The notes beneath the pieces are model-generated. The model searched no databases. It saw only the letters and a program-made list of their open reading frames with translations, and was not told the DNA's origin. The position numbers and the translations under genes are program-made. From NCBI GenBank assembly GCA_943735955.1, contig OX030960.1:3736233-3800232 (forward strand): a stretch of 64,000 bases of DNA, read 5' to 3'. The stretch is from Piscicola geometra (taxonomy: Eukaryota; Annelida; Clitellata; Hirudinida; Piscicolidae). Shown piece by piece: positions 27,914-40,400 of this stretch; the first letter of the stretch is position 1, and each line of letters opens with the position of its first letter.

Positions 27914-27973
27914 CAATCAATCAATCAATCAAATCAATTTCTATAGCGCTCTTTCCTCAAATTCAAGAGCGCT
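27914..27973. repeat. (CAAT)n tract plus AGCGCTCT inverted repeat
   Basis: Four to five CAAT units lead into TTTCTATAGCGCTCTTT; AGCGCTCT (27945-27952) is then matched by a perfect inverted copy AGAGCGCT (27966-27973) with a 13-base spacer. A tetranucleotide tail next to a TATAGCGC motif is a familiar end of dispersed repeats in marine invertebrate genomes, so this is probably a truncated insertion. The family is not determined. Confidence 0.5.
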
Positions 27974-28437
27974 GGTAAATGAATTTGTTAAATAGATATG
28001 TCTTCAGATCCGTACGAAAAGTAAATAATGATATAGAAGTAGTTAAATAAGGAGGTGATGAGTTTTAAATATATGGACATCTTTAAAGAAGGGTCATCTA
28101 AGTAAGGTAATAATTTTCTAATACGTCAGTTTTCAATAGATAATAGACATAAACATTTCAAACATTACAAGGCAAGATCAATATGGAAAATTATAATTCA
28201 CAGACTTTTCAAATACATACATATGGTACTATCTTTTCCACTTAAACAGAAACATTACGATAAATATATCACAACAAACTTCATTTAAATAATTTCTTGA
28301 AGCTATTATTTTTTTTAGATCGCAACAGAATTGATAGTCTTATGATGGTATGAATAAACTTAAAGACACCACAATCAAGTCCCAAAAGAGTTCATAATGA
28401 GCACACGTTTAGGTGACATTTCCACTTAATTACGAAA

Positions 28438-31400
28438 TTAATTTATTTCTGTAGTCCGATAACGTTTTTGAGTTCCTGTGTCGTATGAACAGACAACTGA
28501 AAAATAATAATGTATCATTTAAGAGCAGTGGGTAAAATCAAATTTAAACAAAATTGAAAAAAAGAAATTATTTTTTTGATAAAATCTGAAAACTCGAATT
28601 TGCACTCAAGTTTACAAGAAACACAAAATCACTTTATTTAAAAATAATTGTAATTTTGATTTTTAAAAATTATAAGCTATTTAAAAAAATTTATATTTTT
28701 ATTCCATCTACACCTCATGACATTCTCTTACCGATGTCTCCAGTTGAGTAGTTGGGTCTTTTCCGACGATCCATCTTGTGTTTGAGAATTTTCAAAATGA
28801 TGACTATGACGAAAAAGATGAGCACCGCACTGATGCTGCAAGCCACTAGAGCCTAAAAGGTGGTTTGGTGCCATGTACAGGTGTGCTAGTTCTTTTGAAG
28901 TTTAATCACCGTTCTTAAAAGTTACCAAAGTATGAGATAATTTATATAAAAAGTTTTCAACGTGGATTGAATATAGTTTAAAATTTAAAATGTAATATAA
29001 ACCGGTAAGAATATGTTGTTAGACGAATCACTGGCTTCATCTGGAGTAAAAAACATAATATCGAAGTTTTGTTGTTTGTGAAAAAATTCATTTAGATAAC
29101 AGACAGTCAGGCTAATGGAATGCAACAATCAGATTAGTCGAACGAGCAAAATTTGGCGAAATGTCAAAGCAAGATGATGGATGAATAAGTTGTGAAGAAG
29201 CTACAGAAATTACGCGAATGGACTTAAGAATTTGAATACTAAAAAAGTGAACTTAAAAACTAAAAATAGAATAAAAGTTTTAATTTACATTTGAAACTAA
29301 CCAAAATGTTCAACAAATTGTAACCTTTATTGCTGAAAACGACACTGCTGCTGGGTGGACTGCAGACTCCGGCATGACAGCAAGTCACCCTGAAGCGGTA
29401 GGAGGTACCTTGGGAGGGATTCTTCCACTCGTAATGAGTGGTCGAGATGAGTGGAGGAGTGAGTTTGTTCCAGGAAATGTGTGTTTTGTATTGAACTATG
29501 CAGTGGAAATGTTCGCTTGATGGAGGCTGATTGTTGAGAAAGTGTCCCATGGAAGAAGTACTTGTGTGGTTTTTGGTGTTATTTGACTGATGCGGGTCAA
29601 GAAAGAAAGATGACGATGGGGTTGGTGTGAATTTAGTTAAACGAGAGAACATCTGAAAATCATGTGGAGGCATTGGATGACGTTGATGATGATTTCGTTG
29701 TAGATGTTGTGTGGAATTCATTGTTGAACGAGGGGGAGGAAAAACCCACGATAGATAGATACCATTTCCTCTTTTCTGTGCCGTGAAGTTTGATGGAGAA
29801 TCCATGAAGGAGTTGTGCTCTTTGAGGGAATGTTTTATTGAGTTAAAGCTATTAATTAATAATAAAATACGTAATTACCAAATTGCCAAACAATCTGCTT
29901 ATACCTTGAACGACAAAGTCATTAAACGAAGGCACAGTATAATGGTTTTCAGTGTCGGTTTTGGAAGGCAACGCTGTATTGAAAGTTTAACCAAATTAAA
30001 AATACAAGTATAAAAAAGTTAGATTGAACTATGTCTTTTTGCAATGAAATGCATCAGAAGTGTTCAATTTATTGCAAGGACTAGACTAGAATTCCCTATC
30101 GTGAAAACATAAGTTAATATAAAAAATCCAAAAAGTTTCAATAGATTTTTACTCGTAGGCAAAGTCTTGGCAGAGACCGAAAAAGTGGTAAAAGAGTAGT
30201 GGAGTAGAGGGGTGGAAGGAGGGTAATGAAGGGCTTGAATCTTGAAGTTGTACCATGTATCAGGCTCTAGAGGCCCCACTAGCGCCCAAGTGTTGAAAAA
30301 GGAATGAATTGAACGAGACTCATGGCTCGTTTTGCTTTGACCATCGCTGCTGTTGATATCCGTTGGAGAAGTTGTAAACGGAGTTGACGTACTAAAGTCA
30401 ATGGCAGACGCTAGATGAGGTGTAAGGTAGATGGTTTCCCACTGGAACGAACTGGTATTCTTTACATTATTTAGTTCACCAGTGGAAGTCTTTTCTAAAT
30501 TGTTGATGTTTTTTTCCGCGTCTATTAGTTTCAATAAAGTTGATTTGTTATCGTTATCATACCTCTGAGGCTCATACATATTCAACGATGCTTCGAAAAA
30601 GGTTCTACGGTTGAAATAGGTCGCAGTGCGAGAAGAGTTGTGAGTGTTACTCCAATCTGGAAAACCTTGAGAAAAGTCAATCGATTCTTTTTTTCCATTT
30701 TTCTCAACTTCTCCATACTTGTTTTTATCGTAAATATTATTTTCTTTTTCGTTCACACTCTTATTATTGTTTACGGTTTCACTAATACCATTAAAGTTAT
30801 TCACAGCAGATTTCCAACGCACTTCTTTGGCATCTTTCAACACACCTCCCACACCTTCCTTTTTGTCGATTCTTTGCAGTGATCTTTTTTTATTTTTCAG
30901 AAATACTTTCGAAGACAATGATGATGATGATGAAAAAGATGGTAAAGAAGAAATTAATAAATTTGTGTTATGCTTTCTTGAAACTTGACGTTTTTCTTGT
31001 GATTCTTTTTGTCGATGATTGACTGCCTGGTTCTCCGGTCTCGAAATGACAAATAAACCTTCTCTTTTACGTGTCTTTTTTACCTTCGCATGTATCTTTT
31101 GGTACCTGAGTGAAATCATTTACATTTTTATTACTTTCAAAATCATCATCATCACCATCGTTCTCATAATAGTAATTTTCGTTAATATCGTCATTTTCGC
31201 AAATTTCGGAAACTTTAAAAGATTTAAAATAAAGTAAAACCCGATAAATATTTTTTTGGTTTAAAACCATGTTAAATCATTTTCTTATTAAATATTTTAA
31301 AATTAAAACTTAAATTAAATTGCAAGAGAGTACAAAATGTCTCATTTTAAGGCAGCTGAGATAAGATGGGAGGTCATGCATTGGGTGCAAGGGCAGATGG

Positions 31401-34400
31401 AGATCAGGGTGATAAGACATTCTTTCGAACTAAATACAAATTAATTTTCACTGTCTGTTTGTTTAAGAACTTTAAACTATATTAAATAATAGCTTATGAA
31501 AGATATTAAAGTTTTTCCAACTTTTGAATAAAAAAGGACAAAACTTGACTTGAAAGGTATTTTTTAATTCAATAAAAAAAACTTGACTTGAAATGTATTC
31601 TTAAATCAATTAGAATTTTAAACCTTTATTTTTTAGAGTGAAAAAAACCGATATACATAGATGGGCATATTTATTTAAAAAAATATTTGTTTAACCTTTA
31701 TTTTGTGTTGAATTAGGTACATATGCCCACCAATAAATTTTTCTTAACTTTTGAACTCACAAAATGGCGTAGATGAAACTTCGATGCATCTCCAAGGCAG
31801 GCTGCCAAGCTAGAGTGGCCCACACGGAAGAAGTTGCCACCCTCAAGGCTCGAGGACCATGCGCATGTGCTGTGTGAGAAGAGAAACCAATGATTTTTAT
31901 GGCTTTTATCAAAGTGAAACATTTGAATTCAAAATTTTAAAATAGTTTTTTATCCGAAATGGGATATGATAGAATGAGTAACATCAAACTTTCTATAAGC
32001 ACTTGAACTGAAGCCACGATGCACGAAAGGTCACTGTGTGCCCAGCACTCATAAACCCCACCATCCTTTTCACCCACTCTATTCAACACCATCTCTTCTC
32101 CACCACTCACTCTTTTCAACTTTCCGTCTTCAAGCACCTTGGGTTTGAAGTTACTCAATAGAACTTCGCTATTCAAATCAATTTTGTTTAAAACAAAAGC
32201 AAATATAAAACGAAAAATGTAAAAGAAATTAGCTAAAGGTTTCAGCATTCATTAAAATAAAAACACCAATTGACCGAAAATGATCCAATTTAATCAGTTT
32301 AAGCGATTTTTTTATACAAACTTTTTACACAACCAATAAATCTGAATACAAACTTTTGCTTTAAAATTAAAGTTAAATCAACATCTTCAAGAGTTTATTT
32401 TTTAAAATGTTTTAATTAGATCACCTTGAACCAGATTATGCTCGTCGGAGAAGAGGTCTTGCAAGAAAATGTTTTTGAGGCTCCAATCAACATCTGCTTC
32501 ACTGGAGGAGGTCTTAGAACAAAGTAAGGTGGATCTGTAGCGATAGTGATTTTCAAACTAGGGTTTCAGTTGCGATTTCATAAAAAAATCTTGTAAAAAA
32601 TTAATATTTACAAAAAGAAAAAAATATTGACAAAAATATTTACAAAAATCGGGAACAAAATCTTAAAAGAAATATTTACAAAAAGCAAAATATTTCTCCA
32701 AATATCTTCCAAGCTTAAAAATGATTATACAACAAGGAAACAACAACTCGTACCAATAACTGAGACAAAAATACTCTCTGAGGCGGCACCAGCTCCCAGT
32801 GGAGACCAAGAAAGACACCAATACATGCCAGCGTCTTCTGGTGTTACAAACTCAAAATGCAAGCTGGAGGTTCGGTTGATTGGCGCGTCAGAAAAAGTTT
32901 CAAAGTCTAGTGGGTCGAACGGAACAGTTTTGAGATATTTTTTGTTTTTATACCACGTGACAGAACTGGTTGTCGGATCAGCTTGAGTCATGCAAGTCAA
33001 TTTTTGTTTCGTTCCTTTCACCATCAACTTTTCTAACGGCAAAGAATTCACGGCTGTTTTCAAATCTGAATGAGAAAAATTACATTTGAATTTATTTGAG
33101 GTATGATATACATAAATTATTTTCACAATTCTCCGTTAACGTTACTTACATTGAATGAAGATAACTATAAACCATTGATTTTTTTTCAATGATCTAAAAA
33201 TTGAATGGGTGGCACTGTGCATGAAAAAAGCAAGTAAATAATGACAAGCGATCTAGCCAACCTTAAATTCTTCTCGTAAACTTACAAATATTTTTATGTT
33301 AGGTCACACACTATTCAGCAAGGGCTATCTTCAGAATTAAATTGCATTTGGTTCAAGGCTTACAAAAATAGCTTTTACAAATAAATTTTAAAAAAAACGT
33401 TTTGCATTTTTTTCAAAATTTAAAGCCACATCTTTCGTATAATTCAAAACGAATTTCACACTAGTGGTTTGAGACCAAAAAAACTCAAAGTGTTTTAACT
33501 CATCAATAAATATTTTTTGAAAGTAGCTTTTATTAAAAAAATTGAAATTTGTTGAATTCTGAGAATTTTTCACACTCAGATACGACATGTTACTCAAGTT
33601 GTCTTTAGAGCTAAGCAATTGTACTGTTATGTTCGTTTTTGCGATATCAAATTTCTTTCGCTGATTCTAATAATAATTCATGTGTAAACGATGAAAATAT
33701 ACATTTTTCTAAAAATATTTTTCAAAACTTAGTATTTTTTGTTTTTTCTGAACAATACAAATGTTCCACATTCTTTTAAAATTCCAGCACGTTCTTCGAT
33801 TTACACAGTTTTCAAATTTAATCTGATTTTTTTCGAATATTCCGTCTTTTTTATAATAATTTTTTACAAAAACTTTTTATAAAATAGTTCGGAGAAAAAC
33901 CTTAAATTGTGCCTCAAACATATTTCTCACTCAATTGCTTAGAATCTTAATTTCAAAGTTTATTTTTGGAAAAAATACATTTTTCTTCAGCTCAATACAT
34001 ATTCAATTATTAAAATATTTTTTATCCATTTTAAGCAATTTATCTAAAATTCAACTAGGTATACAGCTGTTAAAAAAGCTTTTTAAATACTGTTATTAAA
34101 ACAAATCTTTATTCATAAAAAAACTATCATCTTACCCAACTCCAACAGAAAATCTATCTCCCAAGACCCACCCAAGACACCACCAACCTTCCACCAGCAA
34201 GTCAAAAGACACAATTTCGTCTCCTAAGAAGTTGGAAGCTTTGCATTCGTAGACACCAGAGTCTGTGCCTCTTGCTTTCTTTATCGTTAGCGTGCTTTCT
34301 GTTACGTCTTGTTTGTTGTAGCCTTTGTGACTGTTGTTGTTTTTGTTATTATTCTCCTTGTTACTACTGTTGTTGCTGTTGTTATTTTTTGTAAGCACAT

Positions 34401-37400
34401 TTTTGTCAAAAAAATTATTATTTTCAAAATTCAAACTATTTTTCATATCTTTTTGACTTTCAATCAAGTGATTGTGGTGGTTGATGGTGAGTCGGTGGTC
34501 AGAGATGTGGTAGAAAATAAAATCCTTTTTTGATAGCGGTGTATTATTTTTTCTATACAATTTAGTGAAGTTGTTACGTGAAAGAGAATATATGAAAGTT
34601 GATTCATTGTTGTGGTTATGAGCTTTGTGGAGAGTGTGCCTGGTATCATCCTTTTTATTCACTGTCTTGTTCACTTCTCCAAGTGAAGTAAGTTTCGGCT
34701 TCAGACCTGACCAAAATAAATCTCATATAGACTTAACAACCCCAACAGTACACGCTATTTGAAGCTCTTTATTTATAAAGAACTAATATTTAAAAAACTA
34801 CTATTTGAGGCTCATCGTTTACAATGAGCCCCTATCTATCAAGATAAAACTTTTCACACTGTTTGAGTATGGTTCATATCTTCGTAAGTGATTTTTTTTA
34901 CTGGGACTTGAGAAAGTGTGAATCGGAAAATCGACAATTGCTATCGTTTTTTTAATATTACAAGACTTTGTGGGACTATATGATAAGTCTTTTTCGGAAT
35001 AGTACTTATATCTTTCCAATAAACTCTGGTGTATCCTTGCCATTTTTTGCACTTTTTTGGTCTTGTATAAAACATACCTTATTGCTTTTTTCAATTAGTT
35101 TCGGTTTAAAAAATAAATGTAAAATATGGAAAAAATAAGATTTTCTTTATCGAAAAATCAGTTTTTAGAAAAAATAGATTTAATATTACCACTGAAACTC
35201 GATCTCCTCATTAATCTACCGTATTTCCAAATACACAAATCTGTTTATTTATTTTTTACATGGAAGAAAAGTTGTTGAAGCATACAGAAGTAAGCACTGC
35301 AATCAGAAGAGAATAGAGCTGGTTGGTGCGATTGAATCAGCTCTGATTAACCCTTTTCCACCCGTAACATATATCCTTCAACTATCACAATATAATTATT
35401 CTTTCCAAAAACTGTATCATCAATAAATATACTCCTTTGTATACAAAGTAAGAATAATGAAAAGTGATAAAATATGATTAGCATAATTTTGCTGTGAGCT
35501 CATTAGGGCATGCTTCAGTTACTAAAGCAGATTGGAATAAAAAGCAGCAAGAATTTCAGAACAAGCAAACAGGAAACTAACTAGTCTGTAGATTGTCAAG
35601 TAGCTCGCATGACCTGTTGACAATCTGCCTTCCATTTCTAAACCAAGTGAAATGAGCCAGAGGTTTTGCAGATGCATAGCAGATCAGCTGCACAAAGTCG
35701 CCAGGCCTCTTGAGAACCACTTTCTCCGTGCTATGCACAATGCTCGGAGCTCCTGAATTTTTATTTTTGATTTATTAGTTTTAAAATAGTTTAGTTTCAT
35801 ATTTAGAAGATCATTGAGAATATATTAATATAAAATTAATTTTTTTATAAAAACAATTATTAAATTAAGATTTAAACACATTTTCAAAGTTTGATGCACG
35901 AGCTACGCTTTATTCAATACTTTGATAAAAATCAGAAATTATATAGCTATAAATTTAAAGTTCTGTAGTCTCAAGTGATTACTGAGCCATTAATAAACTA
36001 AATATTTTGGTTCAAAACATAAATAAAACTTTACATATTTCTTAAGTATTATAAAAGATAGATCGAGTGATTATTTGGAATTCCTCGAAACAATAGAATA
36101 AATAACTTCACGACTTTAAGCCGATGAAACAATTGAAGTGGGACATGTTTTTTATGTTGAGTAAAACAGGAAAAATATATTTAAACAAGAAACTTTGTAT
36201 GTTTTGTATTCAAATAGCAAATGTCTTGAAATTTTTTGTTGTTGCTAAATAGCAAATTTAGAATCTTATGATTGATTTTTAATTGGCAAGTTTCACAGAA
36301 TTGCCTTAATAAAGTTTTTCAATAAATACGTTGAAATGACAGTTTATGCTATGCAAATTATGTTTGTTTGTATTTTAAAAATAACCTTATTTTTAAACTT
36401 GCAAAATATGGACTTGTCAACTATTTTTTATTTTGATACGTTGGTTATTTAATAGAACCAATTTTGCGTAAAAGTATTTTTTTCAATTAGAGTGTTTATA
36501 TTAAGTTTTTTTTCTTTTTCATAATTAAATTTTCATCCAACTTATTTAAATGGCATGACGTTTCAAAGAAATCATTTTTCAACATATTTTCTCCTAAATT
36601 ATTTAAAATTCATAAAGTTTTTGAAAAAATATTTCTTCAAAGTAATAAAAAATAGGACTAAAGGAGAATGGAAGATTGAATGAAAGGTTTAAGTAACACG
36701 CAAAGGGAGTCGTAAGCATCGAACTTAAAATCCAAATGCTTTTAAATTATGCCACTTGTCAGCTCTGAAACATTTTTTGTCTCCAGCATCAGCTGAGCTT
36801 TTCTCCAATAATTCTTACTTTTTTGAGTTTTCATGAATATTGACTACTTGCACACGGTTATTATATTATGTGTTCCCATCCATCACTCCAGTTTTCATAA
36901 TAGCTCTATTATGTTTAAATGTCTTCTTTATAGTAGCCTTCAAAAGAATTTTTAACAAATTTTTTTGAAAATAACTATAACGGAAAAATAATAGAAGTCA
37001 CTTTTGTTTTTTTCCCTAATAAAAAAAATGTATGAAAAAAGATGATGGATTTTTTCACGATGGTTTCTGCGATTTCATGTCTTTTTTGACGCAAGAAAAC
37101 TCAAATTTTCATTTAAAAAATCGATAACATGTTATAAGAGTGTGAAAAAGTCTTTGATTTAAATTATTTAGCAAGTATGAGTGGGAAAAGAATCTGGAAA
37201 ATGAAGTGGCATGAAGCTTGTGTTGAAAGTACTTGGAAGGTCTTTGCGAACAAGATGCTATGCTTTATAGTCAATCTCCGTATGGGGATTGACTTTATGC
37301 ACTGTGAAACAATGAAACGTAAGAGAAAAGCGGAAAGAGGTGTGTTTTGTGGCAAATTTATGGAAAAGAAGGATTGGTGGCAGAATTGGCAAACAGGCAC

Positions 37401-40400
37401 GTTCTTTGGCCATTCTTTTCTGCTTTTGCGCGCTTTGTTTGCAATTAAATATGCTCGTAAACAAGGCCCGCACTTCATGGAAAATTGAATCAAAGTTCTT
37501 CTAGTTCGAGTCATCAATGGATCTGAATGATCGAATCCAGTGTAATGAGATTTACATATTCTATTCAATTATAATATTTAGATAGTTATTTTTGATTTTT
37601 GAACAAAAATTTCAGTTAGTTTTGAACCAATCGATTAATTAAAAACAATCTATTTTGTAAGTTGCGCATGTTTTGTCAATAAAAAAACTTGCTTGGATTA
37701 AAAAAATTGTAAAAAGTGTTCTGTAAAATTATATTAAAACAATAATCGTTAAAAATCACAGCACTAACGATAGACAGATAGGTAGACCCAAGCTAGAAGT
37801 TCCTTCATACGCCGACCTCTGTCGTCCAATGGAACAATGCAGCACTGGTACGCTCCCTCGTCTTCACGTCGTACCTGCCTCACCTCCAAAGAGGCGTGTC
37901 TGCGTCGTTGAAAATTGAAATGGGATGGAAAATTTAACCCAAGTGTTTGAATTGAATGGTTGATGTTTTGTTAGTGCTTCTTTTAAATTAAATTTCACAA
38001 ACCTTTCAGACGATTCAAGCAGTTTCAGTCTTTTTTTGTACCTTTGGTCCACGTGCGGGGGGTTGCCTGTTATCTGAGAAAAATTATGTCCAATTTAAAA
38101 AGCCAAAATTTAATTAGACAGCTTATAAGTTTTGATAAATGGCTGAACTTACTTGAATTATTAAATTTAATATGAAACAATTTGCTTAAATAAATTCTAA
38201 TTAAGTTTGTTTAGAACCTGCAAATAGATCGGAACCTGCGTGTCTTTCCTCCTCCACGAAACTATTTTTTCTTGGAATCCTTTGCGAGCGCTTTCCTGAC
38301 TTTCTAAAAGGGTTTTATTGGCTTAAATAATAAAAATGTTAAGTGATCTTTAATTTTTTTTTCAGAGTCTTTTTGAATTAGAACTGACAATTTAATGTCT
38401 CAATAAATATTATATATTAAGGGCTTATATAAGAAATAATTTAAAGCAAAACTTTAAAAAAAAAATTTTAATCTAATTTTATTCTATACATTTTTTAATG
38501 TTAAGATCACATTATACAAATAAATAACATTATTTTTTTGTGGGTGTGTGTGGGTGTTTGTATATGTTGTGGGCGAGTCTATGTGTGTGTTAACTTTCCA
38601 AAAACTGTATTAAATTGCCAATGTTCATGATAATTTCAATGTAAGTAGAAAAGCGTAGGCTGGTACCTTGGCGAAAGTCACACGTCAAAGTTGCTTTGTC
38701 TCCTTCCTTAGCATTGACCACGTCATCAGACTTGTTCTCCAAGGGGAGTGAACCTAAGGATGAATGCTGGTTCATAGCGATTTGGTTTATGTTAGTTCTG
38801 AGCTGATTGTTTTGAGTTGGTCCGGTAACTTTCCAATTATTGTTAGAGCTGAGCATATAGTCCTCGTGATAACTTCTGTGAGCATTGACACTGCTGCGTT
38901 GAAACACGTCACTCTCATAAGCAGCTGTCCCAGCTTGAGTTAGTCAAAGTTGGTCATGGTTTTTAAAGTTTTTGTAATAGTAGATTTAGTGGTTGTTTTG
39001 CAAAAAATGTATTGATCTGCTTTTGCAGCATATTATAATTGTGTGTTTAATACAATAATGAATTGAGCTAAAAAAAATTATATTTTCGAAAAATATTACC
39101 AATTAGCATCTTTTTATTTATTCATTGTTCTAAAATAATGAGGCATTCAACTATGAAATAACATTTTTGTCTAATTTAAAAATCTGTCTACAAATGAATT
39201 CGGTTAATACTAATTACTTTTTTTTCTCTCAATATTATCTTTTTAATTATATTTTTTTCTTAGATTACACATATTTATTTGTGCATATCTTTGCTAGATT
39301 TTATTTTAATTTGATAATTTCTTCAAACTTTATCCAATTATAGTTATTTATATTAATTCTCATTCCAAAAGTTTTTTAAGATGTTTTTATGATTTAAATT
39401 CTGTGCTTCTTTTAATTAATAACTTATTGATGAGATTGCAGCGTCAATAAGTCGAAGGAATCTGAAAGCTGCTTCAAGAAATATTTAACTAGCTAAACTT
39501 TAATAATAATTTTGATATACATTGTAATAAATCAAAATTGTTACATTTACTGCTGTATCACAACCATGCCATTATGACCATAACCATCATCATCAACAAC
39601 TTCTTCATTACACTACTTCTGCATAACCACTTTGACACTGTAATCTTTGTATTTAAATGCCTATTGACTGTCTATAAATCTGTATTCTGTGTGAAGAAAA
39701 AGACGAATTAATGACATTTTTATCGATGCAAATATTAATAAGCTTTTAATGTGTTTTCAAACTGTATTTGCTTCATGATCTTAGAAATAAAATAAAAAAG
39801 ATTATATAATTTGACAATAAACTATTATAATTATTCTAGTCATACTCATGTAAATAAAGTTAATAAAGACCAAAGTTTAGATAGCTTCCGCGAACATACC
39901 AGATGTAATGAGTCTAGTTTAGAAGAAAGGTGTGGCAATGATTGAAAAGGCATTAAAGAAAATAGAATGACACTTCTGGATTGAAACCCGCTGCTGCTTA
40001 AAAATCATCGACATTGCACTTCCAGTGCCATTCAGTGCAACCTATATTGCCTCTTCATACCCTCATATCCGAAATACTTCGGCTTTTTCATTTTTGTGCA
40101 TGAATTCTCAAAATATAATGGTTAGAATTAGAGAGATTTCAATTATTTTCTTTAATGAAACCATTAAGATTTCAATCTTTTTGATGGCATTTGGACGTTA
40201 TCAACTCAGTTTAAAAGCTTGAGAGATTTGTCAGCCAATTTTTGACATTTGTTTAACAGCTTTAATAATTTTTCTAGTTTTTCATTTTTAAGCGTGTTTG
40301 AAAAGAAACTTCGAAAACCATTTAAACATGCAATAATAAAAAAATAATTCATTTTTCAAAAGAATGGAGTCGAAGAATTTTATTCCTTAGAATAAAGAAA

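Larger units (their letters stand above)
27697..28437. other. Short intergenic gap between ASNSD1 start and the Turtle-like gene end
   Basis: Only about 740 bases separate the stop codon of the upstream gene from the ATG of ASNSD1, so this holds both the 3' UTR of one and the promoter of the other. It contains a short repeat at 27914-27973 and a candidate polyadenylation signal at 27828-27833. Confidence 0.6.

Noticed and set aside
31067..31270. Asn/Asp-rich frame upstream of the FN3-1 second exon
   Set aside because: Its only acceptor has the wrong phase, while CACTCAG|GTACC at 31105 gives a perfect FN3 continuation.
31713..31922. Minus-strand open frame over the FN3-1 start
   Set aside because: It is the wrong frame. 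The true frame (ALRVATSSVWATLAWQP) lies one base away and ends at the strong donor TTTT|GTGAGT at 31761.
34819..35094. 91-codon minus-strand frame between the two Ig2 exons, considered as an extra exon
   Set aside because: No pyrimidine-rich acceptor, no Ig motif, and its phases do not fit the flanking exons. It remains possible only if Ig2 is really two domains.
37164..37568. Overlapping open frames of 103 and 134 codons on opposite strands
   Set aside because: Neither shows a domain and each is the mirror of the other; kept only as a compositional island.
37864..38052. Minus-strand frame of 62 codons in Ig1
   Set aside because: It reads through a 103-base intron. Only its first part is exon 4 of the Turtle-like gene.
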